Shown here piece after piece: positions 24,397 through 34,023 of a stretch of 59,344 nt of DNA. The stretch's first letter is position 1. Each line of letters starts with the position of its first letter. Under the pieces are notes generated by a model. It was not told the DNA's origin, did no database searches, and worked only from the letters and a program-made list of their open reading frames with translations. The position numbers and the translations under genes are program-made. Source of the DNA: Bacteroidaceae bacterium (GTDB lineage Bacteria > Bacteroidota > Bacteroidia > Bacteroidales > Bacteroidaceae). Location: positions 1 through 59,344 of the forward strand of contig JAKSLR010000018.1 in NCBI GenBank assembly GCA_024401095.1. Reading direction: 5' to 3'.

Positions 24397-25659
24397 ATGG
24401 CTACTAAGAAAGAGCAGGCAGTCGATATGATTGCTACATTCCAAGAGTTTAAAGAAACCAAGAATATAGACCGTACTACCATGGTCAGTGTCCTTGAGGA
24501 GAGTTTCCGTAAGGTTATTGCCGGTATGTTCGGTAGCGATGATAATTACGATGTCATCGTAAACCCTGATAAGGGAGACTGTGAGATTCACCGTACTCGT
24601 GAGGTTGTAGAAGATGGTGAGGTTGAGGACCCAAATCGTCAGATTTCTTTGAGCGATGCAAAGAAGGTGGAAGAGGACTATGAAGTAGGTGAGGAAGTAA
24701 GTGAGGTTGTTCATTTTGAGGATTTCGGTCGTCGTGCAATCTTGAACTTGCGTCAGACATTGGCTAGTAAGATTTTGGATCTGGAGCATGACAATCTTTA
24801 CAACAAGTACAAGGATAGAGTGGGTGATGTGGTTGCTGCAGAGGTTTATCAGGTTTGGAAGCGTGAGACTCTTCTGGTGGATGAGGACAACAACGAGCTG
24901 CTGTTGCCAAAGAATGAGCAGATTCCTGGTGATTTCTTCCGCAAGGGCGAAACTGCCCGTGCAGTTGTCCTTCGTGTTGACAATGCCAACAATAATCCTA
25001 AAATCATCCTGAGCCGTACTTCTCCAGCATTCTTGGAGCGCCTGTTGGAAGCTGAAGTTCCAGAGATTAATGATGGTTTGATTACCATCAAGAAAATTGC
25101 CCGTATCCCAGGTGAGCGTGCAAAGGTTGCTGTAGAAAGCTATGATGACCGTATTGATCCAGTAGGAGCATGCGTAGGTGTAAAGGGTAGCCGTGTCCGT
25201 GGTATTGTCCGCGAGCTGCATAATGAGAATATTGATGTTGTGAATTACAGTTCAAATATTGAGGTTTTCATCCGTCGTGCCTTGAGTCCTGCAAATGTTT
25301 CTTCTATAGAACTTGATCCTGCAAATCATAAGGCAAATGTGTATTTGGAACCAGATCAGGTTTCACTGGCCATTGGTAAGGGTGGTACAAATATCAAGCT
25401 GGCTTGCATGTTGACCGAATACACTATTGATGTATTCCGTAACATTGATGAAAATGAGCAGGAGGATGATGTATTGCTGGATGATTTCTCTGATGAAATT
25501 GATCAGTGGGTAATCGATGCTATCAAGGCAATTGGCTTGGATACAGCAAAGGCTGTTCTTGGTGCATCACGCAATATGTTGATAGAGAAAGCAGACTTGG
25601 AAGAGGATACCGTAGACGAGGTATTCAGTATTTTGAACGCAGAATTTGAGAAGGAATAA
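24397..25659 (+). CDS. nusA: Transcription termination/antitermination factor NusA
   Basis: The 420-residue protein binds RNA polymerase and nascent RNA and modulates pausing and termination. The N-terminal polymerase-binding domain is followed by an S1 domain (about 130-200) and two KH domains (DPVGACVGVKGSRVRGIVRE and VSLAIGKGGTNIKLA with the GxxG loops). The short acidic C-terminus lacks the long repeats seen in Proteobacteria. It begins 8 bp after rimP and ends 10 bp before infB. If the leader hairpin is an attenuator, NusA could act on its own operon. Confidence 0.97.
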   Translation: MATKKEQAVDMIATFQEFKETKNIDRTTMVSVLEESFRKVIAGMFGSDDNYDVIVNPDKGDCEIHRTREVVEDGEVEDPNRQISLSDAKKVEEDYEVGEEVSEVVHFEDFGRRAILNLRQTLASKILDLEHDNLYNKYKDRVGDVVAAEVYQVWKRETLLVDEDNNELLLPKNEQIPGDFFRKGETARAVVLRVDNANNNPKIILSRTSPAFLERLLEAEVPEINDGLITIKKIARIPGERAKVAVESYDDRIDPVGACVGVKGSRVRGIVRELHNENIDVVNYSSNIEVFIRRALSPANVSSIELDPANHKANVYLEPDQVSLAIGKGGTNIKLACMLTEYTIDVFRNIDENEQEDDVLLDDFSDEIDQWVIDAIKAIGLDTAKAVLGASRNMLIEKADLEEDTVDEVFSILNAEFEKE

Positions 25660-25669
25660 GATATAGCAT

Positions 25670-28585
25670 ATGCCAATAAGACTGAATAAAGTAACAAAAG
25701 AATTTAACGTAAGTATTTCCACTATTGCTGAATTTCTTAAAAAGAAAGGACTGGGCGAGATTGATGAGAGAAACTTGAATACAAAGATCTCTGATGAACA
25801 GTTTGATGCATTGAAGAAAGAATTCAGCAGCGACAAGGCAGAAGCAGAACTCAAAGATAAAATGCTTCAGGGCCGTCAGCACAAAGAGAAGAAAGTGGAT
25901 ATTGCGTTAGAGGCTCCAGTTTCAGAGCCTGTAATGCCAGAAATCCAGGGACCAAAGATTCTTGGAAAATTGGATTTGGATTCCTTGAATAAACCAGTAG
26001 AAAAGAAGGAAGAGCCTGCTCCTGCACCAGTTGTAGAACCAGAGCCAGAGCCTATTGTGGAAACTGTAGAGCCAGAACCTGTAAAGGAAGTGGTAAAGCC
26101 TGCTCCTGCACCGGTTGTAGAACCAGAGCCAGAGCCTGTTGTGGAAACTGTAGAGCCAGAGCCTGTGAAGGAAGAAGTAAAGCCTGTTCCACAGCCAGAA
26201 AAGGTTAAAAAGCCAGAAGTACAGACTGTAGAAGAAAATGGCGTCACTAAGGTAGTTCCTGTCTATGAAAATAAGATTAAGGTGTTAGGAACTATAGACT
26301 TGTCAGCGCTTAATCAGTCTACTCATCCTAAGAAAAAGACAAAGGAGGAGCGCAAAAAGGAACGTGACGATCGTAGGAAGAACGCTCAAGGAGTTTCTAT
26401 TAACCAGAACGGTCAAAATAATGGCGGACAGAAAGATCAGCGTCAGGGTGATCCAAACAAGAAGCGCCAGCGTATCAATAAAGAGCGTGTTGACGTTGCT
26501 GCAGAAAGCAAGCGCATGGACGGTGCTCCAAGAAAAGATAAGCAGAATAATCAAAATAATAACCAGAAGGGAAACCAGAATGGAGGCAATAACCAGAAGA
26601 ACAACAAGTTCAACAGGAACAATCGTGATGCTGGTAATTTGAACTTCTCTATTCGCGAACGTGAGCAGCAGGCTGTATCCGAAGAGGATGTAGCAAAGCA
26701 GGTGAAAGAGACTCTGGCTCGCCTGACTGGTAAGCAGAAGGCTAATAAGTCTGGCGCCAAGTACCGTAAGGAAAAGCGTGAAAATGCATTCAACCGTGCT
26801 CAGGAAGAGCTCATGGAAGAAGCAATGGAGAGCAAGGTACTGAAGTTGACAGAATTTGTAACAGCCAACGAATTGGCTACCATGATGAATGTCAGCGTAA
26901 ATCAGGTTATCGGTACTTGTATGAGCATTGGTATGATGGTTTCCATTAACCAAAGATTGGATGCAGAAACCATTAATCTTGTTGCCGAAGAGTTTGGCTT
27001 CACTACAGAATATGTAAGTGCAAGTGTAACAGAAGCAGTGGCTGAAGTAGAGGATAGTGAGGAGGACTTGCTCCCACGTGCTCCAATTGTTACTGTGATG
27101 GGTCACGTAGACCACGGTAAGACTTCTTTGCTTGACTTTATCCGTAATACGAATGTGATTGCCGGTGAGGCTGGTGGTATTACCCAGCACATTGGTGCAT
27201 ATAGCGTAAAACTGAAGAGTGGTGAGCACATCACTTTCCTGGATACCCCAGGTCATGAAGCATTTACTGCGATGCGTGCACGTGGTGCTCAGGTAACCGA
27301 TATTGCAATTATTATTGTTGCTGCTGACGATAGTGTCATGCCTACTACACGTGAGGCCATTGCTCATGCGCAAGCAGCCAACGTACCTATGGTATTTGCC
27401 ATCAACAAGATTGATAAGCCAGGTGCAAACCCAGAGAAGATCCGTGAGGATTTGGCTAACATGAACCTCTTGGTAGAAGACTGGGGAGGTAAATATCAGT
27501 GCCAGGAAATCAGTGCAAAGAAGGGTATTGGTGTAGAGGAACTTTTGGAAAAGGTGCTTCTGGAGGCAGAAATGCTGGATTTGAAAGCAAACCCTAACCG
27601 CAAGGCTTCTGGTTCTATTATTGAATCAACTTTGGATAAGGGTCGTGGTTTCGTTGCTACAGTCTTGGTTGCAAACGGTACTTTGAAGGTTGGCGATATT
27701 GTTTTGGCTGGTACTTCTTACGGCCGTATCAAGGCCATGTTCAATGAGCGTAACCAGCGTGTTGAATCTGCGGGTCCTGCAGAGCCTGTAATCATCCTGG
27801 GTCTGAATGGTGCACCACAGGCTGGTGATGCCTTCCATGTAATGGATACAGATCAGGAAGCACGTGAAATTGCTTCTAAACGTGAGCAATTGCAGCGTGA
27901 GCAAGGTCTCCGCACCCAGACTCGTCTGACTTTGGATGAGATTGGTCATCGTATTGCTTTGGGTAGCTTCAAGGAATTGAATATCATCGTTAAGGGTGAT
28001 GTGGACGGTTCTGTAGAGGCTTTGAGTGACTCTTTGATTAAGCTTTCTACTGAAAAGATTCAGGTAAACGTTATCTATAAGGCTGTAGGTCAGATTTCAG
28101 AGAGCGATGTATCTTTGGCTTCTGTATCCGATGCAATTATCGTTGGTTTCCAGGTTCGTCCTTCTGGTGGTGCTCGCAAAGCTGCAGAGCAAGAGGGTGT
28201 GGACATTCGTACATACTCTGTCATCTATGATGCAATCGAGGAGGTAAAGACCGCCATGGAAGGTATGCTGGAGAAGGTTGTCAAGGAAGAAGTTACTGCA
28301 ACCATTGAAGTACGTGAAGTATTCCATATCTCAAAGGTTGGTATGGTAGCAGGTGCTATGGTTAAGGAAGGTAAGGTTAAGCGTACCGATAAGGCACGTC
28401 TGATTCGTGACGGTATCGTAATCTTTACGGGTAATATTAACGCCTTGAAGCGTTTCAAGGATGATGTCAAGGAGGTTGCTACTAATTTCGAATGTGGTAT
28501 CAGCCTTACAAGCTGCAACGATATCAAGGTTGGTGACGTAATTGAAACCTTCCAGGAAATTGAGGTTAAGCAGACCTTGGAATAA
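25670..28585 (+). CDS. infB: Translation initiation factor IF-2
   Basis: The 971-residue GTPase places initiator tRNA on the ribosome. The N-terminal 390 residues are low complexity: a Pro/Glu/Val repeat region (listed separately) and Lys/Asn/Gln-rich stretches. The GTPase domain shows G1 GHVDHGKT near residue 479, G3 DTPGHEAF and G4 NKID. Domains II to IV complete the protein. The C-terminal order is typical of Bacteroidota IF-2, which carries long variable N-termini. It starts 10 bp after nusA and ends 12 bp before the cvpA-like gene. Confidence 0.97.
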   Translation: MPIRLNKVTKEFNVSISTIAEFLKKKGLGEIDERNLNTKISDEQFDALKKEFSSDKAEAELKDKMLQGRQHKEKKVDIALEAPVSEPVMPEIQGPKILGKLDLDSLNKPVEKKEEPAPAPVVEPEPEPIVETVEPEPVKEVVKPAPAPVVEPEPEPVVETVEPEPVKEEVKPVPQPEKVKKPEVQTVEENGVTKVVPVYENKIKVLGTIDLSALNQSTHPKKKTKEERKKERDDRRKNAQGVSINQNGQNNGGQKDQRQGDPNKKRQRINKERVDVAAESKRMDGAPRKDKQNNQNNNQKGNQNGGNNQKNNKFNRNNRDAGNLNFSIREREQQAVSEEDVAKQVKETLARLTGKQKANKSGAKYRKEKRENAFNRAQEELMEEAMESKVLKLTEFVTANELATMMNVSVNQVIGTCMSIGMMVSINQRLDAETINLVAEEFGFTTEYVSASVTEAVAEVEDSEEDLLPRAPIVTVMGHVDHGKTSLLDFIRNTNVIAGEAGGITQHIGAYSVKLKSGEHITFLDTPGHEAFTAMRARGAQVTDIAIIIVAADDSVMPTTREAIAHAQAANVPMVFAINKIDKPGANPEKIREDLANMNLLVEDWGGKYQCQEISAKKGIGVEELLEKVLLEAEMLDLKANPNRKASGSIIESTLDKGRGFVATVLVANGTLKVGDIVLAGTSYGRIKAMFNERNQRVESAGPAEPVIILGLNGAPQAGDAFHVMDTDQEAREIASKREQLQREQGLRTQTRLTLDEIGHRIALGSFKELNIIVKGDVDGSVEALSDSLIKLSTEKIQVNVIYKAVGQISESDVSLASVSDAIIVGFQVRPSGGARKAAEQEGVDIRTYSVIYDAIEEVKTAMEGMLEKVVKEEVTATIEVREVFHISKVGMVAGAMVKEGKVKRTDKARLIRDGIVIFTGNINALKRFKDDVKEVATNFECGISLTSCNDIKVGDVIETFQEIEVKQTLE
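26015..26182 (+). repeat. Two tandem 84-bp in-frame repeats in infB
   Basis: Units at 26015-26098 and 26099-26182 are nearly identical and each encode 28 residues of the form [20 protein letters not shown] followed by EPVKExVK. They lie in the disordered N-terminal part of IF-2, so copy number could vary without frame loss. Confidence 0.9.
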
Positions 28586-28597
28586 CGTAGAAGATAG

Positions 28598-29119
28598 ATG
28601 TTTGATATTGTACTATTAGTTTTTCTGCTGATAGGATTTATGTGGGGTTGGAGCAAGGGCTTTTTGGCCCAGCTCATCAGCCTTGTTGGTGCAGTATTAG
28701 GTTTCCTGGTTGCCTGCTTCCTGTATGGCAATTTAGGAGACTTCCTTGCACCTAAGATAGGAACATCGCCTACAATGGGCCATATCATAGCTTTTTTCTT
28801 TATATGGTTCTGTGTGCCTTTGGCATGTTCCTGGTTAGGAAAAGGCTTTGTCCGCATCATGAAGAAACTGAAGCTCGGCTGGATTAACAGCATCTTGGGC
28901 GGAGCTTTCAGCCTATTTAAGATGTTGCTGTTCCTAAGTGTCCTATTGACGTTCCTAGAATTCATCGATAAGTATAAGGCTGAGCCTATAGTTGATGTTG
29001 AAACAAAGGAAAGTTCTGTCTTGTATTATTCTGTACAGAAGTTTGCTGGTAAATTATTGCCGTCAGATTTCTTGGAGAGAAATACAACAGATCCAGCAGA
29101 GAACACTACCCGGATTTAA
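28598..29119 (+). CDS. CvpA-family inner-membrane protein
   Basis: The 173-residue protein has four hydrophobic helices (starting [19 protein letters not shown], with the conserved G-x-x-x-G-x-x-x-Q pattern of the CvpA family) and a soluble C-terminal tail. Family members were first tied to colicin V production in Escherichia coli, but the general role is unclear. It lies 12 bp after infB and 23 bp before sufB, joining the translation genes and the Suf genes into one probable operon. Confidence 0.85.
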   Translation: MFDIVLLVFLLIGFMWGWSKGFLAQLISLVGAVLGFLVACFLYGNLGDFLAPKIGTSPTMGHIIAFFFIWFCVPLACSWLGKGFVRIMKKLKLGWINSILGGAFSLFKMLLFLSVLLTFLEFIDKYKAEPIVDVETKESSVLYYSVQKFAGKLLPSDFLERNTTDPAENTTRI

Positions 29120-29142
29120 TTCTTGGTGGGTATATTTTTAAA

Positions 29143-30597
29143 ATGGAAAAAACAGATCAAGAAAAAAATAAGCTGGTGCGCGAAGTAGCAGACCGTAAGT
29201 ATGAGTACGGCTTTACTACAGATGTGCATACAGACATCATAGATAAAGGTCTGAACGAGGAGGTAATCCGCTTGATTTCTGCTCGTAAGGAAGAGCCGGA
29301 ATGGTTGCTGGAGTTCCGTTTGAAAGCCTATCGTTATTGGCTGACTCTGGACATGCCGACATGGCCTCATTTGCAGATTCCGGAAATTGACTATCAGGCT
29401 ATATCATACTATGCGGATCCTACCGCAAAGAAAAAGGATGGGCCAAAGGAAATTGATCCCGAGCTCATGAAGACCTTTGACAAGCTTGGTATTCCTTTGG
29501 AAGAGCGTCTTGCGCTGAGTGGTACTGCTGTTGACGCTGTGATGGATTCCGTTTCTGTCAAGACAACTTTCAAGGAAACGCTTCGGGAAAAAGGCATTAT
29601 CTTCTGTTCTATCAGTGAGGCTGTAAAGGAACATCCTGACTTGGTAAAGCAGTATTTAGGTAGTGTGGTTCCTTATCGTGATAACTATTTTGCGGCATTG
29701 AATTCTGCTGTTTTCAGTGACGGCTCTTTTGTATATATTCCAAAGGGTGTACGTTGTCCGATGGAACTTTCTACCTATTTCCGTATCAATGCAGCTAATA
29801 CTGGTCAGTTTGAACGTACACTGATTGTGGCTGATGATGGGGCTTATGTTTCTTATCTGGAGGGATGTACCGCTCCTATGAGAGATGAAAACCAACTTCA
29901 TGCAGCTATAGTGGAAATTGTTGTCAACGAGCAGGCAGAGGTGAAATACTCCACTGTACAGAATTGGTATCCAGGAGATTCTGAAGGTAAGGGTGGTGTA
30001 TATAATTTTGTAACAAAACGTGGTCATCTGCGTGGGGCGGACAGCAAACTGTCTTGGACTCAGGTAGAGACTGGTTCTGCCATTACCTGGAAGTATCCAA
30101 GCTGTGTACTGAGTGGTGACAATTCGCAGGCAGAATTCTATTCTGTAGCAGTTACCAATAACTATCAGCAGGCAGATACAGGAACAAAGATGATTCATAT
30201 TGGAAAGAATACCAAGAGCACCATTATCAGTAAGGGTATTTCTGCCGGAAAGAGCCAGAATTCATACAGAGGTCTTGTAAAAGTAGATGCTCGTGCAGAT
30301 GGTGCGCGTAACTATAGTTCTTGTGATTCTCTTCTCTTAAGTAGTACATGTGGTGCACATACATTCCCTTATATTGATGTAAAGAATGACACCGCTATTG
30401 TAGAGCATGAAGCTACTACTTCAAAGATTAGTGAAGAACAGCTTTTCTACTGCAACCAGCGTGGAATTCCTGCAGAGGAAGCAGTGGGATTGATTGTGAA
30501 CGGATATGCAAAGGATGTACTTAACAAACTTCCTATGGAATTTGCCGTGGAGGCTCAAAAACTGTTGAGCGTATCTCTAGAGGGCAGCGTAGGATAA
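29143..30597 (+). CDS. sufB: Fe-S cluster assembly scaffold protein SufB
   Basis: The 484-residue protein is the scaffold on which the SufBC2D complex builds iron-sulfur clusters. Typical segments are [38 protein letters not shown] and the C-terminal [20 protein letters not shown]. The glycine-rich beta-helix core and length fit the family. It is followed by sufC (13-bp gap), sufD and sufS, giving a sufBCDS set. No sufE or sufU gene is seen within the window. Confidence 0.97.
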   Translation: MEKTDQEKNKLVREVADRKYEYGFTTDVHTDIIDKGLNEEVIRLISARKEEPEWLLEFRLKAYRYWLTLDMPTWPHLQIPEIDYQAISYYADPTAKKKDGPKEIDPELMKTFDKLGIPLEERLALSGTAVDAVMDSVSVKTTFKETLREKGIIFCSISEAVKEHPDLVKQYLGSVVPYRDNYFAALNSAVFSDGSFVYIPKGVRCPMELSTYFRINAANTGQFERTLIVADDGAYVSYLEGCTAPMRDENQLHAAIVEIVVNEQAEVKYSTVQNWYPGDSEGKGGVYNFVTKRGHLRGADSKLSWTQVETGSAITWKYPSCVLSGDNSQAEFYSVAVTNNYQQADTGTKMIHIGKNTKSTIISKGISAGKSQNSYRGLVKVDARADGARNYSSCDSLLLSSTCGAHTFPYIDVKNDTAIVEHEATTSKISEEQLFYCNQRGIPAEEAVGLIVNGYAKDVLNKLPMEFAVEAQKLLSVSLEGSVG

Positions 30598-30610
30598 AAA
30601 AGACAAAACA

Positions 30611-31363
30611 ATGCTTGAAATAAAGGATTTACATGCCAGCATCAATGGCAAAGAGATATTGAAAGGTATCAACTTGACTATCAAGGATGGTGAGGTTCAT
30701 GCCTTGATGGGACAGAATGGTGCCGGAAAAAGTACATTAAGTAATGTATTGGTTGGTCATCCTGCTTATGAGGTAACTCAGGGTTCTATTATTTTTAATG
30801 GAAAGGATCTGTTGGCACTTAAGCCTGAGGAACGTGCTCATGAAGGTATATTCATGTCATTTCAGACTCCTGTGGAGATACCTGGTGTCTCTATGGTAAA
30901 CTTCATGCGTGCAGCCGTAAATGCAAAGCGCAAGTATCTAGGCGAAGAACCTCTTACTGCCGGTGAGTTCTTGAAAATCATGCGTGAAAAGCGTAAGATT
31001 GTTGAATTGGACAATAAGCTGGCAAACCGTTCTGTTAACGAAGGTTTCAGTGGAGGAGAGAAGAAGCGTAATGAAATTTTCCAGATGGCCATGCTGGAAC
31101 CTACTTTTGCTATTCTTGACGAGACAGACTCTGGTTTGGATGTGGATGCTCTCCGTATTGTAGCTGACGGTTTCAATAAGTTGAGGAAAGAAAATACCAG
31201 TGCCATGGTCATCACCCATTATCAGCGTTTGCTGGATTATTTGAAGCCAGATATTGTTCACGTCTTGCTGAACGGTAAAATTGTAAAGACTGGTGGACCA
31301 GAGTTGGCATTGGAGATTGAAAACCGCGGATTTGATTGGATCAAGGCAGAAATTGAAGCGTGA
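30611..31363 (+). CDS. sufC: Fe-S cluster assembly ATPase SufC
   Basis: The 250-residue ABC-type ATPase powers the SufBCD scaffold. It has Walker A GQNGAGKST, the SufC-specific signature FSGGEKKRNEI, Walker B AILDETDSGLD and the H-loop region ITHYQRLLDY. There is no membrane domain, as expected. sufD starts 1 bp after its stop, so translation is probably coupled. Confidence 0.97.
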   Translation: MLEIKDLHASINGKEILKGINLTIKDGEVHALMGQNGAGKSTLSNVLVGHPAYEVTQGSIIFNGKDLLALKPEERAHEGIFMSFQTPVEIPGVSMVNFMRAAVNAKRKYLGEEPLTAGEFLKIMREKRKIVELDNKLANRSVNEGFSGGEKKRNEIFQMAMLEPTFAILDETDSGLDVDALRIVADGFNKLRKENTSAMVITHYQRLLDYLKPDIVHVLLNGKIVKTGGPELALEIENRGFDWIKAEIEA

Positions 31364-31364
31364 C

Positions 31365-32783
31365 ATGAAGAGTGAACAGCAATATATAGAACTCTTTGAG
31401 CAGTGCAGACAGATGTTGTCTAGCCATAGCTGTGAGGTGATGGATTCACTTCGTGATGAGGCTTTTACAACATTTCAGCGTTTGGGATTGCCAAACCGAA
31501 AGGTGGAGCGTTACAAATATACTGATGCTCAGGAGGCTTTTGCACCAAACTACGGATTGAACCTGAATCGACTGGACATTCCTGTAAATCCATACGATGT
31601 ATTTAAGTGTGATGTGCCAAATATGAGCACTCTGCTTTATTTCATTGTAAACGATGCTTTTCATTCAAAGGAGTTGCCAAAATATCAGCCAGAAGAAGGA
31701 GTAATCATAACCTCTTTGAAAGATGCTGCTACACGGTATCCAGAACTGGTCATGAAGTACTATGGCCAGATAGCGAAAAAGGCGGAGACACCACTTTCTA
31801 CTACTCCGGAAGGTCAATATGTGGATGGTGAGTTTATCCCAATGCACAAGAACAATGAACCAGATGCCATTACTGCCCTTAACACGATGTTGACACAGGA
31901 TGGCCTGTTCATTTATTTGCCAAAGAATACGGTTCAGGATAAGACTATTCAGGTGATCAATATTCTTACTTCAAAGGTAGACCTGATGGTAAACCGTCGT
32001 GTTCTCATGGTTCTGGAGGAAGGTGCACAGGCAAAGGTCTTGTTCTGCGACCATGCGATGGATGATGTGAATTTCCTGACAACTCAGGTTGTTGAGGTTT
32101 TTGCGGCAAAGGGAAGTTCTCTGGAACTCTACGAACTGGAGGAGACGCATGTTAAAAACAAACGTTTCAGTAACCTGTATGTTCAGCAGCATGAGGAAAG
32201 TAAGGTTACCTTGAACTCGTTGACCCTTCACAATGGCTATACCCGCAACATGACTTATGTAGGTCTGGTAGGCGAACAGGCAGAGGTTAATCTGTATGGC
32301 GGAGTGATTGCGGATAAGAAACAGCATGTTGACAATCATACCTTGGTTGATCATCAAGTGCCTAAGTGTATCAGCAATGAACTTTATAAGTATGTTCTGG
32401 ATGAAGAGGCTGTGGGAGCTTTTGCCGGACGAATACTGGTTCGCCAAGAAGCACAGCAGACAGAGTCACAGGAAACCAATGCCAATTTATGTGCAACAAA
32501 GACCGCTCACATGTATACCCAGCCTATGCTGGAAATCTATGCGGATGATGTGAAGTGTAACCATGGTGCAACAGTGGGCCAGCTCAATGAAGCAGCTCTC
32601 TTCTACATGCGTCAGCGTGGTATATCTTTGGAAGAGGCAAAGCTTCTGTTAAAGTTTGCTTTTGTCGGTGAGGTGATAGATAAGGTTGATCTGGAACCTT
32701 TACGTGATCGTCTTCATTATCTGGTAGAAAAACGTTTCCGTGGAGAATTGAACAAGTGTACTGGTTGCAAACTGTGTAAGTAA
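31365..32783 (+). CDS. sufD: Fe-S cluster assembly protein SufD
   Basis: The 472-residue protein partners SufB in the SufBC2D complex. It shares the right-handed beta-helix core (GEQAEVNLYGGVIADKKQ) and the end segment CNHGATVGQLNEAALFYMRQ. The last residues are NKCTGCKLCK, a CxxCxxC tail that is not part of the Escherichia coli protein and could bind metal. The ATG at 31365 is used because earlier in-frame codons lie inside sufC. Its stop overlaps the sufS start by one base. Confidence 0.95.
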   Translation: MKSEQQYIELFEQCRQMLSSHSCEVMDSLRDEAFTTFQRLGLPNRKVERYKYTDAQEAFAPNYGLNLNRLDIPVNPYDVFKCDVPNMSTLLYFIVNDAFHSKELPKYQPEEGVIITSLKDAATRYPELVMKYYGQIAKKAETPLSTTPEGQYVDGEFIPMHKNNEPDAITALNTMLTQDGLFIYLPKNTVQDKTIQVINILTSKVDLMVNRRVLMVLEEGAQAKVLFCDHAMDDVNFLTTQVVEVFAAKGSSLELYELEETHVKNKRFSNLYVQQHEESKVTLNSLTLHNGYTRNMTYVGLVGEQAEVNLYGGVIADKKQHVDNHTLVDHQVPKCISNELYKYVLDEEAVGAFAGRILVRQEAQQTESQETNANLCATKTAHMYTQPMLEIYADDVKCNHGATVGQLNEAALFYMRQRGISLEEAKLLLKFAFVGEVIDKVDLEPLRDRLHYLVEKRFRGELNKCTGCKLCK

Positions 32784-33997
32784 TGTACGATGTATATAAA
32801 ATAAGGGAAGATTTCCCAATCTTGGGCCGTGAGGTGTACAAGCGTCCACTGGTTTATCTGGATAATGGTGCTACCACCCAGAAACCGCGTGTGGTTGTAG
32901 ATTCTCTGGTCAATGAGTATTACTCCGTGAATGCCAATGTGCATCGCGGAGTGCACTTTTTATCACAGCAGGCTACAGAGTTGCACGAGGCTTCTCGTGA
33001 GACTGTGCGCCGCTTCATCAATGCGCGTAGTATCTCGGAGATTATCTTTACTCGTGGTACTACAGAGAGCATGAACTTGCTGGCTTATTCTTTTGGCGAG
33101 GCTTTCCTGAAAGATGGTGATGAAGTCATTGTTTCCGTCATGGAGCATCATAGCAATATCGTTCCTTGGCAATTGCTTCAGAGTCGCAAGAACATTGTCC
33201 TGAAGGTCATTCCGATGAATGACAAGGGTGAATTGCTGATGGACGAATACAAGGCCTTGTTCACAGAAAAGACAAAATTGGTGAGTGTGGCCCATGTGAG
33301 CAATGTGCTAGGTACTATTAATCCGGTTAAGGAAATTATAAAAATTGCCCACGGACATGGTGTCCCAGTGGCAATAGACGGTGCACAGAGTACACCTCAT
33401 ATTCCTGTTGATGTTCAGGATTTGGATGCCGATTTCTTTGCATTCAGTGGTCATAAGATCTATGGACCTACAGGGGTAGGTGTGCTGTATGGAAAGGAAG
33501 ATTTCCTGGAAAAGATGCCTCCTTATCAAGGAGGAGGAGAGATGATCCAGAATGTAAGTTTTGAAAAGACGACATTCAATGACCTTCCTTTTAAATTTGA
33601 GGCCGGTACTCCAGATTATGTTGCTACTACAGGGTTGGCAAAGGCATTGGATTACTGTTCAGCTCTGGGAATGGAAAATATTGCTGCTCATGAGCAGGAG
33701 CTCACACGCTATGCTATGGAACGCATGCATCAGATAGAGGGTATGCGTATCTTTGGTGAGGCAAAAGAAAAAGATGCTGTCATTTCTTTCCTGGTGGGTG
33801 ATATCCATCATCTGGATTTAGGAACGTTGCTGGACCGATTGGGTATAGCTGTCCGTACAGGTCACCACTGTGCAGAACCTTTAATGCGTCGCTTAGGCAT
33901 TGAGGGTACTGTACGTGCATCTTTTGCACTTTACAATACTAAGGAAGAGATTGATGCACTGGTTGCTGGTATTGAGCGTGTTCGCAAGATGTTCTGA
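32783..33997 (+). CDS. sufS: Cysteine desulfurase SufS
   Basis: This 404-residue PLP enzyme removes sulfur from cysteine for Fe-S cluster assembly. The PLP lysine lies in FFAFSGHKIYGPTGVG, and the catalytic cysteine in RTGHHCAEPLMRRLGI, which is the SufS (group II) form. The N-terminal YLDNGATTQKP is also standard. It overlaps sufD by one base and closes the suf gene set; the next gene follows 26 bp later. Confidence 0.97.
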   Translation: MYDVYKIREDFPILGREVYKRPLVYLDNGATTQKPRVVVDSLVNEYYSVNANVHRGVHFLSQQATELHEASRETVRRFINARSISEIIFTRGTTESMNLLAYSFGEAFLKDGDEVIVSVMEHHSNIVPWQLLQSRKNIVLKVIPMNDKGELLMDEYKALFTEKTKLVSVAHVSNVLGTINPVKEIIKIAHGHGVPVAIDGAQSTPHIPVDVQDLDADFFAFSGHKIYGPTGVGVLYGKEDFLEKMPPYQGGGEMIQNVSFEKTTFNDLPFKFEAGTPDYVATTGLAKALDYCSALGMENIAAHEQELTRYAMERMHQIEGMRIFGEAKEKDAVISFLVGDIHHLDLGTLLDRLGIAVRTGHHCAEPLMRRLGIEGTVRASFALYNTKEEIDALVAGIERVRKMF

Positions 33998-34023
33998 ACA
34001 TATAATTACATATCACATATAAC

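Noticed and set aside
26303..27373. 356-codon minus-strand open frame inside infB
   Set aside because: Antisense to a universal gene; hydrophobic composition arises from the complementary reading of Lys/Asn codons.
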